This document shows, piece by piece, positions 20,844 through 29,234 of a stretch of 44,323 bases of DNA (its first letter is position 1; every line of letters begins with the position of its first letter). The position numbers and the translations under genes were made by a program. The notes beneath the pieces were generated by a model. That model saw only the letters and a program-made list of their open reading frames with translations. It had not been told where the DNA came from and made no database searches. The DNA is from Paludibacter sp. (GTDB lineage: Bacteria; Bacteroidota; Bacteroidia; Bacteroidales; Paludibacteraceae): NCBI GenBank assembly GCA_028703105.1, contig JAQVNN010000012.1:1-44323 (forward strand), given 5' to 3'.

Positions 20844-21668
20844 CTATTCAATTACAACACTTCTGCGGTGAACTGTATGGGCGCTGAAATAACCAAGTTT
20901 TGCTCCTGAAATATTGCTTACGGGATTTGTATTTGTTGTTCCTTGAATAATATTATTCATGGTGCTGAATCCATAAAAATAATCGTAAACAGCTTTTGAA
21001 ATTGATTGCATCTCGACAGTCAGGGTGTCACCTTTAGTAAGCTTTCTGTCAACACAAGTCAAAAAACTTTTATTGTCTTTTCCGTTGTTAAATTTGTCGT
21101 TTTCTACATAGGATGCAATTACTTTTCCATTGACATACTCAACAAAACGGTAGTAGTTGGTTTCATTTCCCGGATCGGTATATTCAACGATGACTTCCCA
21201 TTCGGGCATTTGAATTTGTTCAATTTCCGGTAAAATTGATTTTCTAACCCTTAACCTGTTTATGAAAACCGGTTTGGGCATTTTGTCTTCCGATTTAATT
21301 TCACTGATATTTTCGTCTGTTGCAACAGAAAGGGTGTAGTTTGAGCCGGGAACTCCTTTGATTTTGGATGAACGGTAACGACCGGGTGCTACTTCGTATA
21401 ATGTTTCAGAGGTTCCGAATCCGTCTTCTAAAACGACAGAAGCATTGGTAACTACGTTGTGGGTGTTTTGGTTGTTTATATTGACGGTTTTTGACAAAAT
21501 CACTTCCGCATATTGTGATTCAGGAACAAATGCTTCAACAACAAGTTCCGGGTCAACTGTATCAAATTCAAACTCTACGGTTTCTGTGCATGATGTTAAG
21601 ATAGATGCTAACATCAAAAATGGAATTAATAATCCATTTACTCTGTTGATGATGTGTGATGTTTTCAT
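20844..21668 (-). CDS. DUF4249 family lipoprotein
   Basis: The 274-residue protein starts with a lipoprotein signal (LLIPFLMLASILTSC), with lipid-carrying cysteine C27. It is therefore attached to a membrane, probably the outer one. The mature part starts with FDTVDPELVVEAFVPESQYA and continues through repeated beta-rich segments such as TNASVVLEDGFG and YEVAPGRYRS, the pattern of DUF4249 proteins. These are commonly encoded next to TonB-dependent receptors in Bacteroidota. Here it starts 12 bp after such a receptor, so it is probably its surface or periplasmic partner. The biochemical role is not known. A SusD-like protein is ruled out by size and lack of TPR helices. Confidence 0.85.
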   Translation of the reverse strand: MKTSHIINRVNGLLIPFLMLASILTSCTETVEFEFDTVDPELVVEAFVPESQYAEVILSKTVNINNQNTHNVVTNASVVLEDGFGTSETLYEVAPGRYRSSKIKGVPGSNYTLSVATDENISEIKSEDKMPKPVFINRLRVRKSILPEIEQIQMPEWEVIVEYTDPGNETNYYRFVEYVNGKVIASYVENDKFNNGKDNKSFLTCVDRKLTKGDTLTVEMQSISKAVYDYFYGFSTMNNIIQGTTNTNPVSNISGAKLGYFSAHTVHRRSVVIE

Positions 21669-21680
21669 AACTTTTTATTT

Positions 21681-24002
21681 TTAAAAGTTAAAATTATACG
21701 TGATTGACGGTATAGCAGTGAATAAATAAGTCATAACTGCATATGTCTTCTCTGGATCTGAAGGGTCTTCTTCGAAATTTATCGAAAACGCATTTTTACG
21801 TGCATACGCGTTATATACTGAAAAATTCAGGCTGCTCTTATACTTTCTTTTGCTTTTAAAGTTCCAGGTTACCCCCAAATCCAATCTGTGATAATCAGGC
21901 ATCCGGTTGCCGTTTCTGATATTATAGTAGTATTTAACTTCATCATTAATTTTGTATTTTCCACTCGGGAAGGTAACTGCATTCCCGGTTTGATAAACCC
22001 AGGTCGCCGACATTGTCAGGTACTTTGTCAGTTCGTAAATTCCTACAACTGAAACATCGTTTGTGATATCCTGACGGGCAGGGTACCAGTTTCCATCATT
22101 AATACCCGGAATACTGAGTTCGGTTCTGGACAATGTGTAACCTATCCAACCATTAAGCTTCCCATATTTTTTCTTTAGCATCAGTTCAAGTCCGTACGAT
22201 CTTCCATTTCCAGTAACTAATTCTCCTTCAATATGTTGATTAGCCATGACGTCGGGACTATTTCTGAAGTCAGTCTGATCGTGCATCCATTTGAAATATG
22301 TTTCAGCAGAAAACTGATACATGTCATTCTTTATATTGTGAAAATAACCGGCAGAAATCTGGTCGCTGTTTTGGGGCTTTACATTTTTGCTGGACATAAT
22401 CCATATATCAACCGGTAAAGAAACATCTTCAGTGGTAGTAACCATGTGAATATGTTGCGAGTTGGTTGAATAAGCCATCTTCAATGATTGACGGGGATTG
22501 ATGATGTGGGTAATGCTCAGTCTTCTTTCGGGTGTGAAATAAGATTTTACGACTTCGTTTCTTTTGTAAGTTGTTGAATCAGTCAACACCCCATCTTTAT
22601 ACTGATAAAAGATACCCGGTCCAAACGACCTGAAGGTATTTAACCTGATGCCGAAGTTGATGATCCACTTTGGTGAAGGCTTAAATTCGTTGCTGAAATA
22701 GATGGCGTTTTCTCTTCCATTTCTCTCCTGAATTTTCATCGGGTGAAATGTGGCATTTTCATCGGCTAGCAACTGACCGGGAGTAATGTTGTATAAAATA
22801 TAATCGTACCCCAATGTAAATCGGCTGTTCTCGTTTAAGAAATAATGAAATTCATGCTTGAAATTATAATTTTTTATACCTGAAAGAAGGCTGATTACAG
22901 AAGGCTCAAAAGCGAGATCAACTTTGTAGTCGAACTCGCTGTAGATGATAGAGGTGTTACTGAATAGTTTGTCGTACCAGATATGATTCCATCTGAATGT
23001 TGCAGCACGGTTTCCCCAACCCAGTCCAAAATGGTCCGGAATCCCAAAGGCATCCCGGCCCGTATAGGCCGAGAGGAAAATCCGGTTTTTTTCATTGATT
23101 TTGTAGTTGATCTTGGCATTCAAATCGTAAAAATTCAAGGTGTTGTTCTTCAGGTCCGGATCACTGGTCAGTTTCAGCAGCATATCAACATAGGTTCTTC
23201 TGCCCGCAAGGAAGAACGAACCACGATCTTTTACAATTGGACCTTCAATGGCGAGTCTGGATGAGATCAGCCCGAGTCCGCCACTTACTTCTAACGACTG
23301 ATTGTTGCCATCTTTCATCCTGATATCCATTACAGATGAAATTCTGCCTCCGTAAGATGCCGGTGCAGTTGCTTTGTAAAGTGTCATTTCTTTGATGGCG
23401 TCACTATTAAAAGTCGAAAAGAATCCAAGCAGGTGATTGGGATGATAAATAGTTGCTTCGTCCACTAATACTAAGTTGTGTGAGTTATTGCCTCCTCTTA
23501 CATTTAATCCGCCGTTTCCGTCCCTGACAGATGTTACGCCCGGGGTAAGAGAAACGGTTTTCATGATATCCTGTTCTCCAAAAAATACAGGGATATCTTT
23601 AATTTCACTGATGAGTATCTTTTCTATTCCGATGTTGTTTTGAACAATGTTTTCATTTCGTTTGAAAGGAAAAACATTTACTTCCCGGAGATCGGTTACC
23701 TGAACTTCCATTTTGAAGTCATGACGGATGTTGTTGTTGTTGTTCACCTGATAAGTCAGCGTTTTATATCCAATGTAATTGATTTTTAAAGTGAAAACTC
23801 CTTCGGGAAGGGTAAGTACATAATATCCGTAAGCATTGCTTGAAATCCCGGTTCCCGGTAGTTCTTCGATGGTGATTGTGGCTCCTCCCAGTGTTTCGCC
23901 GTTTTCTATGTCGGTAACTGAACCGCTGATTGTATGTCTTGTCTGTGCCCCGAGAAGAGAGACAAAATGTATAAGGAACAATATGTAAATAAAACTCTTC
24001 AT
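21681..24002 (-). CDS. TonB-dependent outer-membrane receptor with carboxypeptidase-like N-terminal domain
   Basis: The protein is a 773-residue outer-membrane receptor. I start it at the ATG at 24002 (MKSFIYILFLIHFVSLLGAQ), which gives a proper signal peptide; a seven-codon extension would need a TTG start. Residues about 22-105 are a carboxypeptidase regulatory-like beta domain (ISGSVTDIENGETLGGATI). The plug follows (NIGIEKILISEIKDIPVFFG, then VRDGNGGLNVRGGN), and the remainder is a 22-strand-type barrel ending in TAIPSITYNFNF. There is no STN domain, so anti-sigma signalling is not expected, and no SusD partner is present. The transported substrate is unknown. It lies between a small winged-helix-like gene and DUF4249. 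Confidence 0.92.
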   Translation of the reverse strand: MKSFIYILFLIHFVSLLGAQTRHTISGSVTDIENGETLGGATITIEELPGTGISSNAYGYYVLTLPEGVFTLKINYIGYKTLTYQVNNNNNIRHDFKMEVQVTDLREVNVFPFKRNENIVQNNIGIEKILISEIKDIPVFFGEQDIMKTVSLTPGVTSVRDGNGGLNVRGGNNSHNLVLVDEATIYHPNHLLGFFSTFNSDAIKEMTLYKATAPASYGGRISSVMDIRMKDGNNQSLEVSGGLGLISSRLAIEGPIVKDRGSFFLAGRRTYVDMLLKLTSDPDLKNNTLNFYDLNAKINYKINEKNRIFLSAYTGRDAFGIPDHFGLGWGNRAATFRWNHIWYDKLFSNTSIIYSEFDYKVDLAFEPSVISLLSGIKNYNFKHEFHYFLNENSRFTLGYDYILYNITPGQLLADENATFHPMKIQERNGRENAIYFSNEFKPSPKWIINFGIRLNTFRSFGPGIFYQYKDGVLTDSTTYKRNEVVKSYFTPERRLSITHIINPRQSLKMAYSTNSQHIHMVTTTEDVSLPVDIWIMSSKNVKPQNSDQISAGYFHNIKNDMYQFSAETYFKWMHDQTDFRNSPDVMANQHIEGELVTGNGRSYGLELMLKKKYGKLNGWIGYTLSRTELSIPGINDGNWYPARQDITNDVSVVGIYELTKYLTMSATWVYQTGNAVTFPSGKYKINDEVKYYYNIRNGNRMPDYHRLDLGVTWNFKSKRKYKSSLNFSVYNAYARKNAFSINFEEDPSDPEKTYAVMTYLFTAIPSITYNFNF

Positions 24003-24026
24003 ATAATATCTAATCTGTTGCAAAAA

Positions 24027-24248
24027 TCAGAAGTCTTGATTACGGAAAAATTTTAAGTTGTTGTATTTTGAATCATAAACCGGAAAATAGCAATCGTCAA
24101 CTTTTTGAATTTTCCCTTCATCGAGCAAGTTTTTCGTAACATAGCCCAACTTCATCCTTCTTTCACCCAGCGGTTTTTCCATGTCCGAAATCTTCACCCC
24201 ATCTGAGTGTTCGTTGATGAATTCCAGTACCTTTGTTTTAAGATTCAT
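24027..24248 (-). CDS. Small winged-helix-like protein, possible regulator
   Basis: This is a 73-residue protein with no signal or membrane segment. The pattern KTKVLEFINEHSDGVKISDMEKPL followed by RRMKLGYVTKNLLDEGKIQKV and YFPVY looks like a helix-turn-helix with a C-terminal beta wing. This is the layout of small winged-helix DNA-binding domains, but the assignment rests on pattern only. It starts about 58 nt after a predicted sigma-54 transcription start and ends 24 bp before the TonB-dependent receptor. It would be the first gene of that operon. It may be a local feedback regulator, but this is unproven. Confidence 0.6.
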   Translation of the reverse strand: MNLKTKVLEFINEHSDGVKISDMEKPLGERRMKLGYVTKNLLDEGKIQKVDDCYFPVYDSKYNNLKFFRNQDF

Positions 24249-24316
24249 GACTGCAATGTTTAATGTTAAATAATATGCTTTCGCCGTATCGTCACTTCCC
24301 TTTGTGCTTATACATT

Positions 24317-24332
24317 TGCATAAGGCGTGCCG
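24317..24332 (-). promoter_or_regulatory. Candidate sigma-54 promoter (-24/-12)
   Basis: The minus strand reads CGGCACGCCTTATGCA. The GG (24331-24330) and GC (24319-24318) are exactly 10 bp apart, GGCACG matches the -24 element, and TGCA matches the -12 element. Mismatches to the consensus TGGCACG-N4-TTGCA are C for the first T and A for the first T of TTGC. The predicted start is near 24306, giving a 58-nt leader before the ATG at 24248. Confidence 0.68.
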
Positions 24333-24337
24333 AAATA

Positions 24338-24353
24338 CACTACTATTGTAGTG
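24338..24353. promoter_or_regulatory. Perfect 16-bp inverted repeat beside the sigma-54 promoter
   Basis: CACTACTATTGTAGTG has 6-bp perfect arms around TATT and ends 6 bp upstream of the -24 element. It could be an operator, for example for the small winged-helix-like protein, but no binding protein is known. Confidence 0.4.
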
Positions 24354-24400
24354 ATTTCTCTGATTTTTTGTTTAATAGGTTGATAATCAAGAAAATAACA

Positions 24401-24426
24401 AGGGTGCTCTATGCGTAGAACACCCT
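24401..24426 (-). terminator. Possible terminator of the seven-gene signalling operon
   Basis: A 10-bp stem with one mismatch (24401-24410 with 24417-24426) closes a six-base loop. On the minus strand it is followed by TGTTATTTTC, a weak T-rich tail. It lies between the activator gene and the sigma-54 promoter, where a terminator would be expected. Confidence 0.45.
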
Positions 24427-24475
24427 TTATGTTAGGTCAGACAGAAGAGAGATTAAGGAAAGTGCATTAAATTAT

Positions 24476-24499
24476 CGCACACTTGTGCGAAAGCGCACA
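24476..24499. promoter_or_regulatory. Candidate upstream activator sites (TGTGCG/CGCACA)
   Basis: Three alternating half-sites are present: CGCACA at 24476-24481, TGTGCG at 24484-24489 and CGCACA at 24494-24499. The last two form a perfect 16-bp inverted repeat with a 4-bp centre, the size typical for NtrC-family dimers. The centre lies about 185 bp upstream of the predicted sigma-54 start, in the usual enhancer range. No T-run follows on either strand, so a terminator is less likely. Confidence 0.55.
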
Positions 24500-24501
24500 C
24501 T

Positions 24502-25896
24502 TTATTTAAGATTTTTTCCCTTAAAAACAGAGATATTGTATTTTTTCATTTTTCTGATCAGTGAATCACGCGAAATACCAAGTAGATCAGATGCAGCAGT
24601 TTGGTTGTAGTTACAGGAGTGCAGCGCCTCAAGAATCATTTTTATTTCGTTTGATTTTAAATTTACTTTGTCTGCTGTGTGAACAAGTTGTTTCTTTTTT
24701 GTCGATTTGAAAGGAAAGTCATTGATATTCAGCTGATTATTTTTACATAGGATGACGGCTCTTTCTGCCATATTTTTTAATTCTCTTACATTTCCTGGAA
24801 AATCGTAATGCATAAGTGCATCAAAAATCTCTTCAGCAATTTTAACTCCGGGCTTATTAAATTTTGTGGCATATAACCCTACATAATATTCAAGTAAAGG
24901 TCGGATGTCGGAGGTACGTTCGCGAAGCGGCGGAATGTGAATATGCAGGGTGTTAAGTCTGTGCAGTAAATCGAGCCTGAATTTTTTTTCTTCCACTTGT
25001 TTCTCAATGTCGTGGTTAGTCGCGGAAATGATGCGAAAATCAGTTTTGATAGGAACGGTGTCGCCGACGCGGGTAATTACCTTTTCTTCTGTTGCACGTA
25101 GAATTTTGGCCTGCAGATTGAATGGCATGTCTGCAATCTCGTCGAGAAAGAGCGTTCCGTTATTACAGGCCTCAAAAAATCCCATTTTGTCGTTGATAGC
25201 ACCGGTAAAAGATCCTTTTTTGTGCCCGAAAAATTCGCTCTCAAGGAGTGTTTCAGCAATGGCACTGCTGTTAACCGCACAAAAAACATTGTCTTTACGT
25301 GGACTTGAGAAATGGATGATTCGGGCGATGTTTTCTTTTCCTGTTCCGCTTTCTCCGGTAATTAGTACATTAGCATCCGGGTATTGTGCCGCTGTTTTAG
25401 CCTGTTCATAAACTTTCAGTGTCTGGGGACTTACCCCTATAAACTGCCGTTGAATCTTTTCTTCTAAGGTTTTGGAAATAAGGGAGTTCTTTTCCTCCAT
25501 TTGTTTCAGCTTGCGCTGCATCTGAAGATATTTCTGAGTACGTTCAATCGCAATTTGTATGTCAATAAATCTGAACGGTTTACGCAGGTAATCAAAAGCG
25601 CCGAGGCGCATGGCTTTGATAACAGTATCCATGTCACCATGAGCTGAAATCACAATTACTTCAATAGAAGGTTGTTGCTCTTTAACTTCTTTCAGGATAT
25701 CAAGTCCGCTTATTCCGGGCAGCCTTACATCTAATATCAGCAGGTCAATATTTTTTTCTTTTAATATTCTTCTGCCATCGCCTACATTGTTTGCCTCATA
25801 AGCTTCATAATCATCTTCAAAGAAGCTACTCAGTTCTTCCGTAAATTGTTTTTCGTCATCCAGAATCAGGATTTTTATTTTATCTTTTTCTTCCAT
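24502..25896 (-). CDS. Sigma-54-dependent response regulator, NtrC family
   Basis: The protein activates sigma-54 RNA polymerase when phosphorylated. With the ATG at 25896 it has 464 residues. A receiver (1-125) has phosphoacceptor D56 (LLILDVRLPG) and K106. The AAA+ domain (about 150-390) has Walker A GESGTGKE (181-188), Walker B GTLFLDE (247-253) and the sigma-54 contact loop as GSFTGA (228-233). This loop has serine where GAFTGA is usual. A Fis-type HTH (about 431-454, NQTAASDLLGISRDSLIRKM) ends the protein. It overlaps the upstream kinase gene by 17 bp, so the two are coupled. It is the last gene of the signalling operon, and a predicted sigma-54 promoter lies downstream. Confidence 0.95.
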   Translation of the reverse strand: MEEKDKIKILILDDEKQFTEELSSFFEDDYEAYEANNVGDGRRILKEKNIDLLILDVRLPGISGLDILKEVKEQQPSIEVIVISAHGDMDTVIKAMRLGAFDYLRKPFRFIDIQIAIERTQKYLQMQRKLKQMEEKNSLISKTLEEKIQRQFIGVSPQTLKVYEQAKTAAQYPDANVLITGESGTGKENIARIIHFSSPRKDNVFCAVNSSAIAETLLESEFFGHKKGSFTGAINDKMGFFEACNNGTLFLDEIADMPFNLQAKILRATEEKVITRVGDTVPIKTDFRIISATNHDIEKQVEEKKFRLDLLHRLNTLHIHIPPLRERTSDIRPLLEYYVGLYATKFNKPGVKIAEEIFDALMHYDFPGNVRELKNMAERAVILCKNNQLNINDFPFKSTKKKQLVHTADKVNLKSNEIKMILEALHSCNYNQTAASDLLGISRDSLIRKMKKYNISVFKGKNLK

Positions 25897-27478
25897 GTTG
25901 TGTGTTGTTAATATTGAAAACAAGCCTGATTTTAGTCATCGTCATTTTGGAACTTACTACCTCAATGATACCTCCCATATCTTTGATGATCTGATAGGAT
26001 ATTGAAAGTCCGAGTCCTGTGCCTTTTCCTTCTTCTTTTGTTGAGAAGAAAGGAAGCATGATATTGTTGATGATTTCATCGTTGATACCGGTTCCGTTGT
26101 CGGTGATTTCAGCGATCAACATATTCAAATTCACAAAGGTGTTGATGCTGATATGGGGTATGTATGATTCGTCACCAAGCATTTTTTTCTCCATCACGGC
26201 ATCTTTGGCATTGGTAAGCAGGTTGATGATAACTTGTTCGAACTGGTAGGTGTTTCCAACTACATCAGGAATATCGTCTGAAAGATAAGTGTCTAAACTG
26301 ATACCCAGGTGTTTGAATTGTTCCATGATCATAGAAACAGCGTTTTCAATACTTTTATTGATGTTAAAAGCAATGGGTATATATTCAAACTGGTTTCTCG
26401 AGAACACCCTGATGTGGTCGATGATGTTTCTGATACGCGTAAGATTTTCGAATATTTTACTTGATTTGTTTTTCATGTAGGGCACATCGATAAAATCCAT
26501 TTTTTCCGCATCAAATAAAATCTTATCCATCACCATCGAAATGATATTTAGAGGCTGATTAATTTCGTGCGCCATGCCGGCTGCCATCTGACCCAGGTTG
26601 GCCATACGGTCGGCATGAATTTGTATAGCCTGCATTTTTTTTCGTTGAGAAATATCACGGACTACCGTATTATATGATAATGGAGAACCATCTGAATTTT
26701 GTATCAGTGTAGTACTGATTTCAGCCAGAAAATGCGTTCCATTTAGTTTAACAAGGTTGAGTTCAACATCTTGTGTGAGTCCTTCTGAAATTGTATTCTG
26801 GGCAATGTCTTTAATTGTTTTTAGCGAGCCCGGGGAAATAAAACGCAATATATGCATGCCAAGTAGTTCTTCTTTTGAATTCGCACCCAAAAGTTCTGTC
26901 CCGATATCGGATATTTCCCTGATTCTTCCTTTTAGGTCAATGAATATAACGCCATCGGGAGAGGCGTTTACCATGCTTCTGAATTTCTGTTCGCTCTTCT
27001 GAAGGGCAAGGTTGGCCTCTTTTAACTGTTCAGTTGTATTTCTTAATAAAATGGCATCTGTTAGTATGGTCTGTTTTTGATGGTATAAATCAAGGAAAAT
27101 ACTGACCTTACTTTTTAAGATCTGGCTGGAAAAAGGTTTGTAAATATAATCGACGGCTCCGGCATCATACCCTTTAAGTTCTTCAATTTCACTGAAAATA
27201 TTGGCTGTGATGAAAATAATAGGAACCTTGTTCTCTCTGCGTTCATCGTTAATTTTAACTGCCAATTCATATCCGTTCATGCCGGGCATCCAAACATCGA
27301 TAATGGCCATTGCCAGGGTCATCCCGCAGGTTTTTTCCAGGGCTTCGTAACCTGATAAGGCACTGATAATATTGATGTTGAAATTTTTGATAACACTTTC
27401 GATGTAAATCAGGTTCTCTTCAATATCATCTACGATCAATACGTTGGCCGGGATATGTTGATGTGTAAGTTTGTCCAT
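25880..27478 (-). CDS. REC-PAS sensor histidine kinase, probable partner of the sigma-54 activator
   Basis: The 532-residue soluble protein has an N-terminal receiver (1-130) with D61 (AIIDVWMPGMNG), T91 and K114. A PAS domain (about 164-280, ending VVRDISQRKKM) is followed by an NtrB-like kinase core. GMAHEINQPLN gives phosphohistidine H304. The ATPase part has VIINLLTNAKDAV, TDNGTGINDEI and GKGTGLGLSISYQII. Its reading frame runs 17 bp into the following activator gene, so the two are translated together and are probably cognate. The N-terminal receiver means its activity can be set by another kinase, most likely one of the three upstream. Confidence 0.93.
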   Translation of the reverse strand: MDKLTHQHIPANVLIVDDIEENLIYIESVIKNFNINIISALSGYEALEKTCGMTLAMAIIDVWMPGMNGYELAVKINDERRENKVPIIFITANIFSEIEELKGYDAGAVDYIYKPFSSQILKSKVSIFLDLYHQKQTILTDAILLRNTTEQLKEANLALQKSEQKFRSMVNASPDGVIFIDLKGRIREISDIGTELLGANSKEELLGMHILRFISPGSLKTIKDIAQNTISEGLTQDVELNLVKLNGTHFLAEISTTLIQNSDGSPLSYNTVVRDISQRKKMQAIQIHADRMANLGQMAAGMAHEINQPLNIISMVMDKILFDAEKMDFIDVPYMKNKSSKIFENLTRIRNIIDHIRVFSRNQFEYIPIAFNINKSIENAVSMIMEQFKHLGISLDTYLSDDIPDVVGNTYQFEQVIINLLTNAKDAVMEKKMLGDESYIPHISINTFVNLNMLIAEITDNGTGINDEIINNIMLPFFSTKEEGKGTGLGLSISYQIIKDMGGIIEVVSSKMTMTKIRLVFNINNTQHGRKR

Positions 27479-27513
27479 GGATGTTCAGCGGTGTTTTTTG
27501 CGTGTAAATTTAA

Positions 27514-29223
27514 CTATTTTTTTTCATTTTCTGTCCTTAAATCAACGGGTGGAGCTGATTTTGCCGGGCAAAAAGGCAGTGTGAAATAAAAACAGGAGCC
27601 TATACCTTCTTCGCTTTCTACCCAAATACTGCCACCCAGCATTTCTATGTATGATTTTGAAATAGACAAACCCAATCCAGCTCCTTCATAATGACGATTC
27701 TTTCCCTCACTGACTTGTCTGAATCTTTCAAAAATAATTCCTATTTTATCTTTGTGAATCCCGATTCCGGTATCTTTAACAAAAAATACCAGTGATTCAG
27801 GTTTTTGAATCAAATCAACAGGTAAATACCCAAATTCTATGGTTCCCTGGTTTGAGTATTTGATGGCATTCTTTACCAGGTTGGTAAAAATCGCGAAGAG
27901 TTTTTCCCGGTCAGTTCTGATGATGGCTTTTTCGTCGGGAAGTGGTTTTTTACAGGAAAGCTGCATTTTTTTTTCTTCTACTTCCGGCTTAAAGAAGCTG
28001 TAAATAAAGTCGATTTGTTCATTGATGTCCGAGTCTGATATATTGATTTCTATTAAACCGGCTTCAATTTTAGAAATATCAACAATGTTGTTGATAATGT
28101 TGAGCATACGTGCTCCGCTTTTCTCAATAATATGGATGTACTTTTGTTGAATTTCGCTGGTCAGGTCAGGCTCTTTCAACAATTCGGCAAAGCCAAGTAT
28201 TCCATTCATCGGAGTGCGAATCTCGTGGCTCATGTTTGCCAGAAACGCGGTTTTAAGTTTATCGCTTTCTTCCGCTTTTTCTTTAGCGGCAATCAGATCT
28301 TCCAGTAATTGTTTTTTTTGTGTAATATCTTCTGTTACAATCACGAAATTGGTCGTTTCTCCCGATGAACTAATGATGGGGGAGATGACGGCATTCACCC
28401 AGTAGATTTCGCCGTTTTTTTTCTGGTTCTTAATTTCACCCATCCAGTCTTTCCCTGATAAAATTCTTTTCCAAAGGTTGTTATAAAATGTGTCGGGTTG
28501 AAGTGTCGCTTTCAGGAGAGAAGATGCGCTTCCAATTACTTCGTCTTTCTCATAACCTGAAATTTTCAAGAAAAAAGGATTCGTGTAAATAATATTACCC
28601 TCTAAGTCAGTAATGATGATAGACACAGAGCTTGAGTCAACTGCCCGTTTAAAAAGTCGGGTCTGTTCTTCACTCTCTTTCAGTGCAGCTTCACTTTTTT
28701 TTCTTTTCTCATTTTCTGCCTGGAAAAATTTAAGCAGGTTAAGTGTTTCTGAGTGTGTTTTTTGTAATTCACTGGTACGTTCTTCAATCAGTTTTTCAAG
28801 CCGTTCTTTTTCATTTTTTTTCATGATGGTGGCTTCCCTGATTTTCATCATAGCCCTGATTTGAGCAGTCAGCTCACTTGTATCTACTGGTTTTGACAAG
28901 AAGCCTTCAGCTCCGGCTTCGAGTGCCTTGATGCGATTTCGTTTGTCATCTTTGATGGCCGTTATGAAAACAACCGGGATGTCAGCGGTTTTGGAATGAG
29001 CTTTTAACTTTTTACAGACTTCATACCCATCCATTCCGGGCATGATGATGTCAAGTAATATAATATCAGGTGCTTTTTCAAAAGCAATTTCAAGTCCCTT
29101 TACCCCGTTTAGCGCGGTCATAGTTATCGCGTTTGGGAATACCTCGCTGATCAACGCTCTTATAATAATCAGGTTGTCGCTGTTATCGTCAATAGCCAGG
29201 ATTTTTATTTTCTCGTGCTGCAT
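27514..29223 (-). CDS. REC-PAS hybrid sensor histidine kinase
   Basis: A 569-residue soluble protein. The receiver (1-125) has D58 (IILLDIIMPGMDG), T88 (VFITAI) and K111 (LSKPVD). A charged coiled coil (about 130-190) links it to a PAS domain (about 190-305, ending VTEDITQKKQ). A HisKA domain with NMSHEIRTPMNG (H333) and an ATPase domain with LVKNAIKYSNQG, DTGIGIHKDKI and GAGLGLSISKSYI complete it. It has no C-terminal receiver. It lies 11 bp after the HK-REC gene and 35 bp before the next REC-PAS kinase. It may take phosphate from the HK-REC protein or phosphorylate its own receiver. Confidence 0.93.
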   Translation of the reverse strand: MQHEKIKILAIDDNSDNLIIIRALISEVFPNAITMTALNGVKGLEIAFEKAPDIILLDIIMPGMDGYEVCKKLKAHSKTADIPVVFITAIKDDKRNRIKALEAGAEGFLSKPVDTSELTAQIRAMMKIREATIMKKNEKERLEKLIEERTSELQKTHSETLNLLKFFQAENEKRKKSEAALKESEEQTRLFKRAVDSSSVSIIITDLEGNIIYTNPFFLKISGYEKDEVIGSASSLLKATLQPDTFYNNLWKRILSGKDWMGEIKNQKKNGEIYWVNAVISPIISSSGETTNFVIVTEDITQKKQLLEDLIAAKEKAEESDKLKTAFLANMSHEIRTPMNGILGFAELLKEPDLTSEIQQKYIHIIEKSGARMLNIINNIVDISKIEAGLIEINISDSDINEQIDFIYSFFKPEVEEKKMQLSCKKPLPDEKAIIRTDREKLFAIFTNLVKNAIKYSNQGTIEFGYLPVDLIQKPESLVFFVKDTGIGIHKDKIGIIFERFRQVSEGKNRHYEGAGLGLSISKSYIEMLGGSIWVESEEGIGSCFYFTLPFCPAKSAPPVDLRTENEKK

Positions 29224-29234
29224 ACAGAAGTCTT

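Noticed and set aside
21681-24002. SusC/SusD-type glycan uptake system
   Set aside because: The partner is a DUF4249 lipoprotein rather than SusD, the receptor is shorter than SusC, and no glycoside hydrolases are adjacent.
24311-24318. TACATTTG on the plus strand as a promoter -7 box
   Set aside because: It points toward the 3' end of a convergent gene with no plus-strand gene downstream, and it overlaps the sigma-54 -12 element.
24950-25411. Long antisense open frame within the sigma-54 activator
   Set aside because: It lies opposite the conserved AAA+ domain and shows no protein-like composition (Ser/Leu-rich).
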